A stretch of DNA of 62,030 nt from Priapulus caudatus (Eukaryota > Priapulida > Priapulimorpha > Priapulimorphida > Priapulidae), in contig NW_014577106.1 in the NCBI RefSeq assembly GCF_000485595.1, positions 645,619-707,648 of the forward strand. The letters are read 5' to 3'. The position numbers and the translations under genes were made by a program. The notes beneath the pieces are model-generated. The model saw nothing but the letters and a program-made list of their open reading frames with translations. It had not been told where the DNA came from and did not search any database. Positions within the stretch are counted from its first letter, which is position 1, and each line of letters opens with the position of its first letter. Below are positions 31,001 to 42,900 of this stretch, in pieces.

Positions 31001-31733
31001 CTTTAATCTGAAGACACTTAACGTACGCGCCATCTCGTGGCAACTTTCATAACATGACCCAACGAACATTCCTTGAGAAGGTTCCTGATACTATCCTGTG
31101 CATTCCACTGTTTCGGGTTATGTGAACACATTTGGGACTAACAGGGTTTACTAGAATCCACCACTCCACCACAGAGTAACCGCAGTAGACGTTAGGATGA
31201 GGCGCTGTCGCTCCGCGGCACTTGTTATAGTACTATATAGTAGTAAAACGCTTTGGCATTAAGAAAATTTTTGTTTTTCCAATTGCACGACCGTCACGGT
31301 CAATGTCATGATCTTATCTTCGAGTTCTTACCGCTGTGGCCTGTGTAGCCCGACCAGGCGGCCCAAGGATAGAGAACATGGGTCCCAATAAAACCAATGT
31401 GCCTAACCCTAACCCTAACCCTAATTCTAACCAGCGAAAAAAATACACGGGAGCGGCGAGCGATTTCGCTCCCGTCAGCTTTCAAAGCGCTCTGGTAACA
31501 ACAATTACGAGAGCGAAAATTTTGGAAGATACGACGAAAAAAATCGCTCCGGTGCCGCCCTGCAGCGTTCGAAATTAGTCGACATTCGGAGGGCCACCAA
31601 GTTTTTGCTCGGCCACCATCTGCTACGAAACTGTCGCGTCCTCCTGACTGGCACTTTTTCCCCTCATGATTACGCTGAAATACTACGCGTTTATCGCAAC
31701 GGCCTTAGACAACTTATAAACGGAGAGCGCATA

Positions 31734-31896
31734 AAGGCCTATTTACCACGATGGCGTCGTAGACGTACGTCCAGACTTATCCGATTTGCACGTACGCTCT
31801 AGGAGCGCAACGGTGAATCTGTTTACACGGTAAGTTTTGGACGTACGTCCAGGACTGAGAACAATATATACATGCATTTGTGTGTTGTGTGTGTGT

Positions 31897-31934
<38 letters not shown>

Positions 31935-32176
31935 CGTGCCGTGCGTGCGTGCGTGCGCTTGGCGCCGTTGCGCGCTCGTGCGCGTCGCGGCGCGTCGCGT
32001 GGTGGGCGTGTGCGCGTACGCCACCACACACTCAGGCAGACGCGCACGCACATCGCTGTGTGTGTGTCGCTGTGTGCGTGTGCGTGTGTGCGTCGTGCGG
32101 TGCGTGCCGTGCGTGCGTACGCCACTTAACGAGAGAGCGCGTGCTGCTGCCGACATTTTACAGTGGCTGTGTCCAT

Positions 32177-32230
<54 letters not shown>

Positions 32231-32237
32231 GCGGCGC

Positions 32238-32282
<45 letters not shown>

Positions 32283-32505
32283 GCGCGCGTGCACACACAG
32301 AAACACACACACACAGACAGACACACACGCACGCACACACACACGCAGACGGCGCCACCCACACACACACACACTCCGCGCCCGCACACACACGCCACAC
32401 ACGCACGCACCACACACGCACACGCACACGCACGGCGCGCTCCGCGCCACACAGACACACACACACAGACACACACACACACACACGCGCGCACGCCGCG
32501 CGCAC

Positions 32506-32546
<41 letters not shown>

Positions 32547-32938
32547 ACACACACGCGCGCACACGCACACACACGCACCCACACACGCACACACGCACAC
32601 ACACACACGCACACACACACGGCACACTACTTTTATGGTAGTTGTGGACATCCCATAGTAATGATTCATCTCGATACAACATTTTTCATCGCGAAGAGAC
32701 GCTGACCCAACTCGCTGACCCAAGCACGTGACCCAATCTCGCCCACCTGATTGTCGGTTCTTGCGGTCCTGCGTTACGATGTCGGATGAATTTTAGAACA
32801 TGCGTCCTGTGCATCCGATATTGCGCCAACGGTCATAAAATCCGTGTCGTACCGCATAGTTTACACGGTGCGTTTTGGACGTATGCGTCTGACGTACGTC
32901 TAGAACGTACGCTCCAAAACGCATCGTGTAAATAGGCC
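31734..32938. mobile_element. 1.2-kb insertion with AGGCCTATTTAC ends, TSD TAA
   Basis: Ends AGGCCTATTTAC(C)ACGATG and CATCGTGTAAATAGGCCT are inverted and flanked by TAA on both sides. Duplicate copy B has the uninterrupted site (GAGCGCATAATACGACCC), which gives a direct empty-site comparison. The subterminal GACGTACGTC/ACGTACGCTC motifs recur. The interior is dominated by the GT/CA block. Target duplication fits PIF/Harbinger. Confidence 0.85.
31876..32622. repeat. GT-rich then CA-rich microsatellite block
   Basis: About 250 bases of (GT)n/(GTGC)n are followed by about 450 bases of (CA)n/(CACG)n, so the two halves are loosely self-complementary. All long ORFs through it (His-Thr or Cys-Val) are low-complexity artefacts. 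Confidence 0.93.
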
Positions 32939-34597
32939 TTAATAGGACCCGTTCCTCAACGTAGACGGGGTATCCAAAACGCTAGAGCTGCATGAACTCC
33001 CTAAACGCATGATTCGCCACGACGCAACAAAAACTCGCGACAGTTTAAGAACCGCATTGCGCGCATCGCCCGCATGTAGAGGCAGCCAGTGTTTTTTATG
33101 ATCGCATAACAATAAGTTTTTTATATCGCAGGGTTACGTGGGGGAGTGAGGGCGATGACCAGTGACACCTGACACGCACGTAATCAAGCTGTTAACTGAA
33201 TTCGTCACTTTTCTTTAACGTAGAAAGTGACTGTTTTTATTCAGTTAGAATACTAGAAGCAATGTGAACCTGTATATATATACTTAAAGATTCTAGGCAC
33301 TTGTAACTTTGTGGATGTGCGGGCAGCATTGATAGATCTATGCATGGGGGTACTGTGGACTGGGAGGAGAAAAACGACAAAGTAAAACCTTACCCAGAAG
33401 CTCCCCGGACATTCCTAGAGATTGAAACATTATTTGACCAACTCTAATTAAGTTACATGTATGCTGTTTTTAAATGCACATGGTTATCTTTATAATACTA
33501 TTTTTGTTACTCACTGCTAGTAAATATAAGCGGAACACCAAATTTTGTGCAGGTCACCAACTTTCTGAACAATGTTTTTTTTATTGAATGGCTAGACATA
33601 ATGAGATATTTTCTGTTTCCACCCGTCCCTTGCATTGTTTGCACAGACACTAAGCCTGCCTTGGCTGCGACGAAAGGATGTTGTGAATTGAAAAAAACGT
33701 ATGCCGAATGGAGACAATCAGTGTACACAACATGCATGCAGCAACATGTAAACCCGGCCTCCGTGATTTTGTCACCATTATGAATGATTGTTGACCTCGT
33801 CGATTTCGCCAAAGCATAATCTTGACTTTCGTTTGGGAAACACCTTTACGATAATTAGACACAATTTCTGGGTTGTAAGACATTATTAGAGTCAGTGCAT
33901 CAAAATGATGAAAATTTTAACAAAATCATGCTATGAAAAATTAGCTCTGGCCAAGCCTAAAATAGCTCCCGTAAAAAAAATTACGAGAGCTGATTTTTCA
34001 TACAAAATCAAAAAAGAGCTCTCGTAAAAAAAAAGTTATTTTTAGGCTGATTCTAACCCTAACCCTAACCCAAACCCTAACCATAACCCTAACCTATTAT
34101 ATTGATATAATATTATATTCATATTGATGTAAATGACATTGGTTTTATTGGGACCCATGTTCTCTATCCTTGAATCGACCAGGCCGTGCGATGGATTGTC
34201 TATATTCTAACCCTAGCAATACCGTTTCTTGGAGCTATGGCCTGTGCAGTGTCACGAAATTGCCTAAGTTAATTGGGCGCTAGTCTAGTCTCTAGATTAG
34301 AAGACATGACAGACCCATTGTGTATTGTATTATATGGACACTCTTTGTATTGTATTCTTGTGTTGTATATATATATATTATATAATATAAAATAATATAT
34401 CATGTGTGCGTGTGTCACTGTGTGTGTGATATATTAATTATTATATTGGCTACGCGACCGGTTTCGGACAAGGAGCTGCTAGGCTATGCGTCCGAACATC
34501 CATCTCACACAGTGATCTTGCGACACGTACACGCATGATTGCGCAACGGGACGCTCTGCTGATTGCTGAGTGTGTGTGTGCGTGAGAGAGAGAGAGA

Positions 34598-35519
34598 GGC
34601 ACTTTTTCCCCTCATATTACGCTGAAATACTACGGTTATCGCAACGGCAGTTTAGACAAACTTATAAACGGGAGCGCATAATACGACCCAGTCCTCAACG
34701 TAGCCGGGGTTTCCAAAACGTCTAGAGCTGCATGAACTCCCTAAACGCATGATTCGCCACACGAACAAAAACTCGCGACAGTTTAAGAAACCGATTGCGG
34801 CATCGCCCGGCATGTAGGGCAGCCCAGTGTTTTTATGATCGCATAACAATAAGTTTTTATATCGCAGGGGTTACTGTGGGGAGTGAGGGCATGACCAGTG
34901 ACACCTGACACGCACGTAATCAAAGCTGTTAACTGAATTCGTCACTTTTCTTAACGTAGAAAGTGGACTGTTTTTATTCAGTTAGATATCTAGAAGCAAT
35001 GTGAACTGTATATACTTAAAGATTCTAGGCACTTGTAACTTTGTGGATGTGCGGCAGCATTGATAGATCTATGCATGGGGGTACTGTGGACTGGGGAGGA
35101 GAAAAACGAAAGTAAAACCTTACCCAGAAGCTCCCCCGACATTCCTAGAGATTGAAACATTATTTGACCAACTCTAATTAAGTTACATGTATGCTGTTTT
35201 AATGCCAATGGTTATCTTTATATACTATTTTGTTACTCACTGCTAGTAAATAAGCAGAACACCAAATTTTTGTGCAGGTCCACCAACTTTCTGAACACTG
35301 TTTTTTTTATTGAATGGCTAGACATAATGAGATTTTTCTGTTTCCACCCGTCCCTTGCATTGTTTTGCACAGACATAAGCTGCCTTGCTGTGACGAGATT
35401 TGAATGAAAAAAACGATGCGAATGAGACAATCAGTGTACACAACATGCATGCAGCAACATGTAAACCCGGCCTCCGTGATTTTGTCACCATTATGAATGA
35501 TTGTTGACCTCGTCGATTT
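34598..35519 (+). repeat. Duplicated segment, copy B (ends at gap)
   Basis: The second copy of the segment at 31649-33806, lacking the 1.2-kb insertion. It carries many one-base deletions relative to copy A and stops at the same GTCGATTT where the N run begins. Confidence 0.9.
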
Positions 35520-35712
35520 NNNNNNNNNNNNNNNNNNNNNNNNNNNNNNNNNNNNNNNNNNNNNNNNNNNNNNNNNNNNNNNNNNNNNNNNNNNNNNNNN
35601 NNNNNNNNNNNNNNNNNNNNNNNNNNNNNNNNNNNNNNNNNNNNNNNNNNNNNNNNNNNNNNNNNNNNNNNNNNNNNNNNNNNNNNNNNNNNNNNNNNNN
35701 NNNNNNNNNNNN
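35520..35712. other. Assembly gap, 193 N
   Basis: A run of unresolved bases. ORFs bridging it are meaningless. Confidence 1.
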
Positions 35713-35910
35713 GCCTCAGAGAGGTGTGTGTGTGTGTGAGAAAGACAGAGAGAGAGAGAGAGAGAGCCTCAGAGAGGTGTGTGTGTGTGTGAGAAAGACA
35801 GAGAGAGAGAGAGAGATAGCCTCAGAGACGTGTGTGTGTGTGTGAGAAAGAGAGAGCGAGAGAGAGCTGTACGTGTGTGTGTGTGTGAGAGAGAGAGAGT
35901 GCGCGAGAGA
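35713..35910. repeat. GT/GA minisatellite after the gap
   Basis: Units of roughly 55 bases starting GCCTCAGAGAGGTGTGTG followed by a GA run repeat about three times, then decay into GT/GA runs. It probably caused the gap. Confidence 0.9.
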
Positions 35911-37117
35911 GGACGGATGAAAGGATAGACGGCAGCAGTGCATATATTGTATATTTTCGGCAATCAGCAGAGCGTCCCGTTGCGCAATCATGCATGTACG
36001 CAAGTCGCGCGATCACTGTGTGAGTGGATGTCTGGATGCGTAGCCTGGAGGCTAGGCGACCGGTTCCAGATGTGTAGCCACTGTGTTATATTATATTATA
36101 GTAATTACTAATTAGTACATTAATTAATTATTTTTGCCAATGTATCGGAGTGTTTGCGCAATAAATTTTATTTGAATTTGAATTTGTATTGTAGACATGA
36201 AATTCTTCCTAGAGAGATTTTCAAAATGTAATACTATTCTATTTCTACTAATTCTAGCCTTTTATAGACAAATATGGCAAATTTTTGTGCGACAGCCTTT
36301 TCTCGGCTTCTGACCATGTGTTATTGAAATTCTAAGAAATGTCTTCACATCTTACTTTATTAACCTCCTGCCCAGTGCCCACATAAATTACCATTGCATG
36401 CATTATTAGCCTTTGAAATACCATTTATTACCCTTTATTTTGGAAAAATATGGCAACAAATGTTCAAAACTTTATCAGAAATGAAATGGTGACGCTTGTT
36501 GTCTATTGTGCTTTGTTGCTACCAACCAATGAAATCATCGCTAGTCAGTGGCACGTAAAAACAAGATTGCGATTTGTCTACTACTGATAACAAACATTCA
36601 AGTTTACAATTTCTGTCATACAAAAATTTGCCACATTGTATACTGACACTGCCTCTGTACGTACATGGTTTTATGAATTTCGACTTTGCTCGTCTACACT
36701 TTTGCTGTGTTTACCAGCAAAAGTCAAAATTTGTAAAGTCATGTAGACATGTACACATGGGCAGTTGTATTGTGTTACATCATGCACACAACCTACGCAA
36801 TAGTATAAAGCTGCACCACTTGTTAGCCTCTGACAAACTTAATTTCTTTGAGAATTCACAGGACTATAAGAACTTAATTAATTACCTTTAATTATCTGAC
36901 ATTTAAATTGAGAAATTAATAAATGTAGACAAATTTAGTCTCATCTGTTAAGGTACATATTACTGATTGCTTCAGCATAAAAATTACCATTTACTGTGTT
37001 TGTGCTTTTAGGGGCTATAAAAGGCTCACGGAAGTATTTTGTATTATTTTGATCGGCGTTTGACTAGCTTGTGAATCTTAATATTTTGACATTTCAGGTA
37101 TTCACTGATCACACAGA

Positions 37118-37274
37118 ATGGGTTTACATTTTGGCGAATTACCAACCAAGGTGCGTGGTATCATCTATTATTCATTATCTCCATATGAACAGAGAGCATA
37201 TGCCGGAACACTCAAGAAAGGAATACCCAACACATTTCGACGGTTCAGAGGGTCCGTTCTGAAAGTTGTGCCAC
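37118..37274 (+). CDS. UQCRQ: UQCRQ coding exon 1
   Basis: Starts at the ATG 20 bases after a TTTCAG acceptor-like site and ends CCAC before GTAAGT. Contains the SPYEQRAY and KGIP hallmarks. An open frame that continues past the donor to 37363 is intronic. Confidence 0.95.
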
Positions 37275-38286
37275 GTAAGTTTATTATACTTTATTCGTAC
37301 CTATTTCGCAACTCCCATATTTATTATTATAGTAATATGCATATATGCAATCGTTGCCAGTAGGTTATTTGGTCGTAAGACTAGTTTGAGATGTCCTAAA
37401 CCTTTACCATGAATCTTCCTCAGAAAATACAAATTCTGTTAAAGTTTGATCTACATCTTTGCAAGTTCATTCCTTATTTGTGAATAGCTTCTACCATAAA
37501 AGAAGGCAATAATGCCATAAAATAACAGTGGTATTGATGGTGCATTTGCTATTGTTATTTATATGCTACAAATACTTCTACAAATATACAGAATATAATA
37601 CAAAAGTTAATATTCTAGCCTGTGCTAGGTAGAGGACCAGATTCTATTTAGTGAAGATTAGCTTTCCCTATTCATCAGCCCTTTCTATTAGAGGTCCCAT
37701 AATTCCTTGCAAGATGTTCACATAGCAAATATATATATATATCAATACGTTGCTGTTATGTATGTATCTGATACTTCGTCTCACATTGTGTATGCATTGC
37801 CACCGGCCATGTCTAAAAAGATGTTCGATATATGAGTGATGGTTCTCCCCAGGCCTTTGATGCATGTTGGGTCTGACGTTCCGTCAAAGCTGAAGCTCAT
37901 TTGCCACATCCGTAAATCCTCCGACATACCTTGAGTTCTTACTGTTATACTCTGGACAGTCCCAACACAGTCATGCTGCTTGATGTATATTTTGAACTGA
38001 TCGGGTATCTGTGTATTGGGGCCACTTTAATACTACATGCGTAATTGACTCTAGTTAGAGTTGGAGATGAATTGCCTGATTTCTCAGCATGTTTTATGAA
38101 GTTCTTGGTGAGAACCCTGTGTGTGCAAGGTAAAAAGAACTTCCATTATGATTGTACATGGTAACTGCTACATATGCGAATTTTCTTTATATTTTTTCAG
38201 CTTTTATCTTGGCTTACCTATACTACGATTGGAATATGCAAGTCAACCGCAAACTGATGAGAAAAGGTGGTGAAGGGGCACACTGA
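37118..38286 (+). CDS. UQCRQ: Cytochrome b-c1 complex subunit 8 (QP-C)
   Basis: A small subunit of mitochondrial complex III that binds near cytochrome b in the inner membrane. Two coding exons, 37118-37274 and 38201-38286, join through GTAAGT/TTTTTTCAG in correct phase to give 80 residues (human 82). The first exon reads MGLHFGELPTKVRGIIYYSL, then SPYEQRAYAGTLKKGIPNTF, RRFRGS; human has [27 protein letters not shown]. The second gives FILAYLYYDWNMQVNRKLM, the membrane helix and tail. No cleaved presequence is evident, as usual for this subunit. TTTCAG at 37092-37097 suggests a 5' UTR intron ending 20 bases before the ATG. ATTAAA at about 38506 could be the polyadenylation signal. Confidence 0.95.
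38201..38286 (+). CDS. UQCRQ: UQCRQ coding exon 2
   Basis: Follows a T-rich acceptor TTTTTTCAG. Encodes FILAYLYYDWNMQVNRKLMR and KGGEGAH, then TGA. Too short to appear as a stand-alone ORF; identified by phase and by the conserved P-F-I-L-AYLYY helix start. Confidence 0.93.
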
Positions 38287-38797
38287 TGACTATAAAACAG
38301 CCTGTAGCAGGAAATTTGCTCTACGTGTTTATATGTTGTTTTTGGATTGTGCTGTAGAGTAAACCAGTATGTTATTTTTCTTGTGTTAACAGTCGGCGTA
38401 AAATTGAAAAAAACTGAATTTGCATTGAATGCCTTTAGACATGGAAGAGCATTCTATGTGGCTGTAGAGAATTCTTAGGTGGAATATTGTAATTATTAAT
38501 TGTTAATTAAAGCAGTAAAACTCTAATTGTGTGGCTTTGAAACTTTGTTCATCAAAACTTGTGCAATTCCATCTATTGCAAGTATTATATGCACTGAACT
38601 CTACATGTGTTTCAAAAGTTTCAAACGACCAAGAGCTTACAAGCCTGGTCTCATTTGTTATTGGTAATGTGACATTCAAGCCGTAATATTCCAAATATGT
38701 CTCATAATACAATAACTGACTATACATAAAAGTCACAAACGAGGAAACTGTTAAAAATATGGTACACATGAAAACAAAGTTTTGACAGCAGGCTCAC

Positions 38798-38952
38798 CTT
38801 TTCTTCCCAGGTTTCCTGCAGCTTCGGCTCACAACCACCAAGTCCCCCACACTGTCCGGTGAGAACAAGTGAACAGTTTCCAATCCGTTACCCTTCTCCA
38901 CCAGAATTGTTCCACCGACTTTTGTGCTGCTCAGTGCCATATGCGTGGGCAT
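38798..38952 (-). CDS. Possible coding exon, unrecognised
   Basis: A minus-strand frame starting at ATG with in-frame stops just upstream, 51 codons, ending AAGAAAAG before a strong GTGAGC donor. It contains VGGTILVEKGNGLETVHLF and GDLVVVSRSCRKPGKK, with normal composition and no repeat character. A nearby AG at 38756 would add only nine codons (SFLVCDFYV) after a 42-base intron. I do not recognise the product; it may be a small gene or chance. Confidence 0.3.
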
Positions 38953-39120
38953 GGTCCAGCAAGAAGGCAGTTAGTGTTACAGGGCCTTCTTGTACTTATC
39001 TTAAGGTGTCTCACCATAAAGCATATATTCCACACCGTGCTCATATGCTGACTACACGCCCTGCGTGGGTTGCGGTACTCCAACCATGTTCTATACCCGG
39101 CGCTCTCCTCTCATGTGAAT

Positions 39121-39961
39121 GCCAGTCACAACTAGAAAGGGCAGTTGTCGCCAACTACATGTATCCCCCGTGCTCTCCCCAAGATGTGTAAGTATACCAA
39201 GTTTGGTCACGCTAGGTCAATTAGGGGCCAAGCGGAGGGGAAGTATGATCAAGGTCAAGGTCAAATAAAAGCTGCAGTGACCTGGTTTTGGTATGCGACA
39301 CACATTCTCCCCAAGATGTGTAAGTATAGCAAGCTTGGTAGCGCTAGGTCAATTAGGGCCGAGTTATAGAGCGGAAGGGAAATGTGATCAAGGTCAAATA
39401 AAGGCCGTAGTGACCTGGTTTTGGTAGCGCTAGGTCAATTAGGGGCAGAGTTATAGAGCGGAAGAAATATGATCAAGGTCAAGGTAAAGGTCGCAGTGAC
39501 CTGGTTTTGGTACGCTGCGCACCTTCTCCCCAATATGTGTAAGTATACCGAGTTTGGTAGCGCTAGGTCAATTAAGGGCCGAGTTAGAGAGTGGAAGGGA
39601 AATGTGATCAAGGTCAAAGTAAAGGTCAAATAAAGGTCGCAGTGACCTGGTTTTGGTACGCTGCTCACCTCCCCAAGATGTGTAAGTATACCAAGTTTGG
39701 TAGCGCTAGGTCAATTAGGGGCAGGTTTGAGAGCGGAAGGGAAATATGATCAAGGTCAAGGTAAAGGTCAAATAAAGGTCGCAGTGACCTTGTTTTGGTA
39801 CGCTGCTTACCTTCTCCCCAAGATGTGTAAGTATACCAAGTTTGGTAGTGCTAGGTGAATTAGGGGTCGAGTTATAGAGCGGAAGGGAAATTGTCTGCGG
39901 CGGCGGCAGCTGGGGAGACACGAAACCATAGTATCCCCGCCGACTCTGTCGCGGGGGATAC
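39121..39961. repeat. Tandem array in a GTATCCCCCG-bounded element, copy 1
   Basis: Five to six units of about 130-145 bases carry CCCCAAGATGTGTAAGTATA, GGTCAATTAGGGGC and runs of AGGTCA. The array is bounded by ACTAGAAAGGGCAGTTGTCG...GTATCCCCCG on the left and CGGGGGATAC on the right. The same family with fewer units is at 46769-47402. Confidence 0.9.
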
Positions 39962-42900
39962 AATAACACCAATCAGTCGGACACACGCTTTTTTACATCT
40001 GTGCCAAGATTTTGAAGTGAAGATGCTAGTGAATATGAGGATAATGAATAATATCCTTCTTGCGATCATCTTTGTGATGTCCCAGCATCGCAGATTCGCA
40101 GCTACTGAACCACGTGATTGTTGCGTAGCAAAATTATGGATGTCACGGCAGAAACGCTAATGGAGAAATCGGGAACGAAATCACAGAACGAATTTTTACA
40201 GGTGAACATGAATACATGTGTGTATAAGCAGCATATTAGCCAAGAAAGAACGTTATCGTCGGTTTTGTTCATTTTTTATTCTTATTTTATAATGTAGTTT
40301 CTACATGTATACTAACTACATGATATTTATCATAATATTAACCACTACCAACATTAAAACTACCTATGATAATATAAAATTATGCAGTTTAGTTTATCCA
40401 AAACACATATTACATTGCCAAGTGCACTTTCAAACATTAAGATATGAAATGGCACTTTCCCTACGTTGCTGCAAATGTAAAATAATTATAGCACACGTGC
40501 GCAGGCACGCACAAATACTGAAATATCCACATGTAAATAAGAAGTGAAAAATAATCAACTTGGCAACACTGACACAAGTATTCCCAACTTCAGGTATCTA
40601 TACGAAGCCTATGATCAGAAAAATAAGTATCAAGAACAGAACGGTGGAGTTACATATCAATATAATTACCATTTCTACTACAAATTTCTTGTTTTAATTT
40701 CGTTTGCACTGTTGTGAGAGAAGAAAAATTCAAGTTTCATTATACAAGTAGGCCCTACCCCACACCCCATCAACATGCATAATATTCTAGCAGTATTTTG
40801 CTGCGATAGATAAAAATAGAGCTTCACACCAACCAGTTAATAAAGTAATACTATACGTAAGAGTAAGACCGTAAAAAATTAATCGTAGTAGGTTACGCTG
40901 CCAGCACACGTATAAGGACAGAAACATCAGAGATCTCCCACACCTAAACTAATTCAAGCCGCAAACTGACTAACAGTGTAAAGAAATGAATAAATATTAA
41001 TTGTTAGTATAATAATAACATTGACTTATTTTACCTAAGGGAATTGTACGGTGCGTTTTTAAAGAGTTAGGAACACCTTGGCGACCACAGAGCATTTGGT
41101 TATAACAGACGTAGATAATAGAATTCTACTCTAGAGATCTTGAATTCTATTATCCCCTTCTGATTATATGACACCGTTATGTGTGAACCTGCAATGGCGC
41201 ATTATCAAGTGAAAATATTAAACCTGCTACTAAATCTACGTCTTCTATGCATAAACTCTTTCTATAAACGAAAATAGGGTTCCATGTGCAGCCGCATTAA
41301 CAACGGAATAGGCAAGAGCTAATCAACAGCTCACACATACGGCATCATTACACTATTTGTATCATGTGGTGACAATTAACACGCGATAACACGTCCATAT
41401 ACGAGATATATTTCAGAGATAACTGGAAAAATTACTGACTGATCACGGAAATGCATATAGTCTTTGCATTCCCTTTATGAGTTTTCTATTCAGACAGACA
41501 GTACAACAGTGTACGCAAACTTCCTCGTATAGACAAACCCAATTGTTGATCCAAATGCATGGACAACTTCATTATATGTAGCAATGACGTTGGTCAGGTC
41601 AACTAATGCTTCAAAAATGTTTGAAATTGCTGGCGTGAGCGACTTTCTCCGAAGACAGAGTGTGACAAAACATTTCCAGCTGAGTAATGGTAACGTAGTC
41701 TCATAATTCCAAGTTAATATCAGGAGTGAATATTAAAAATATTTGTTTTATCCAGTCCATTTTACATTTATTCATCCCACATTACTTGCAAGGCGTTTAA
41801 TTTTCATATGCTTTGGAATAGAAATGTCGAGTGTTAAATCCATTACACTGACCTTTTTTTTTAAACAATGGCTATGGGTTCACCTTGCTACAAATACATC
41901 ATTTTTGATTCACAGTATTGGCAAATCATTTCCAGTTTGCTACTTTAAATTCTCAACAGATACAGAAACATGGACTCTTATGGCAACGAATGATATATAG
42001 AAATTACGCCTCATTCTAGCTGTTTCCCTGCCAAAGGTGCATTAATGGAAGGATATTTGTATTCTAACTCAAATAATCAGTGAAAACAACAGTTAACCCT
42101 CTCATATCTGAGTCTAGCTTTGTTTAGTTACCTATTCATGATTCGTTAGTTTTAACAAGAATGCATCTAATATTTCATTCATATTCTTGCGAACAGAAAC
42201 CAATTCGAGTCGACTGATGTTTACAACACGTACGCGATTGCTAACCACTGACAAGCATAGCGACACGTATGCCCGCGCAACCGCTTTGCAAACGACCCCA
42301 GTCGGCTTCACATCGATTCAGGATTACTAGTGTGAACTAAAAGTGCGACTTCATAGGCAACACTCAAGGACATGTATCATGACCTCTATCCTGAATTTTT
42401 CTCACTTTGGAGCACCACTACGATCTACAACAGGCACATCTCATTATGCCAGTAATTGGGCACCCACAAAGAATGAATTAAATGCATTTCTTATATACTG
42501 AGGTCACTTAAACTAAACAAATCAACACACTATTATACTGAGGTAAATGATGTTTATGTGTAAATGCCTTTGTTAACCATGTGCAAGTATCACTACGCAA
42601 AAAAACTTAAGCTATTAGTAGTAGGACCATTACTACATTTACATATTAGCACATTAATCCACGTTTTATGCATGAAAGGCAGTATAAGCATCTCCAACAC
42701 TACAAAAATTCAGGTTGCATATGTCACAATACTATGCATGCACAGTTCAGCGTAGGTAAACACTTTTTCCACCCTGATAATTAATTAGTATGACTACTGT
42801 TAATGAGTTCTCGAAGATTTGCAGAGGCTATGACTTACCAATCCTGTCAGTAACATTCATGGTTTAGAGACTTGTTACTACAAACCAGTTGCTAAACTTA

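Larger units (their letters stand above)
31649..33806 (+). repeat. Duplicated segment, copy A (interrupted)
   Basis: Runs from GGCACTTTTTCCCCTCAT to GACCTCGTCGATTT. The same segment, without the insertion at 31734-32938, is at 34598-35519 with many single-base differences, mostly one-base losses in copy B. Confidence 0.9.
31368..34169. mobile_element. 2.8-kb inverted-repeat unit containing duplicate copy A
   Basis: A 33-base terminal sequence beginning GGATAGAGAACATGGGTCCC at 31368 is found inverted at 34137-34169. Both ends are followed inward by CCCTAA hexamers. It encloses copy A of a duplicated segment and the 31734-32938 insertion. No transposase was found. Confidence 0.6.
34448..36079. 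mobile_element. Inverted-repeat unit containing copy B and the gap
   Basis: About 130-base arms: 34448 onward starts GGCTACGCGACCGG and is found inverted ending GTAGCC at 36079. Both arms contain GATTGCGCAACGGGACGC or its complement. Between them are copy B, the assembly gap and a GT/GA minisatellite. Target duplication not clear. Confidence 0.65.
25417..37097. other. Repeat-rich intergenic region, no complete gene seen
   Basis: It lies between the first visible PHKA exon and UQCRQ. The missing first PHKA exon is expected here. The region holds the MITEs, microsatellites and duplicated segments listed separately. The parts outside them (for example 25500-26140, 26400-27500, 29320-30060, 36180-37090) show no recognisable coding sequence. 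Confidence 0.5.

Noticed and set aside
31743-32723. Long ORFs up to 326 codons on both strands
   Set aside because: They are His-Thr or Cys-Val translations of GT/CA microsatellites inside a transposon.
38503-38769. 88-codon minus-strand ORF
   Set aside because: AT-rich, no conserved motif, in the UQCRQ 3' region. Only its start could matter, as a tiny second exon for the 38798-38952 frame.
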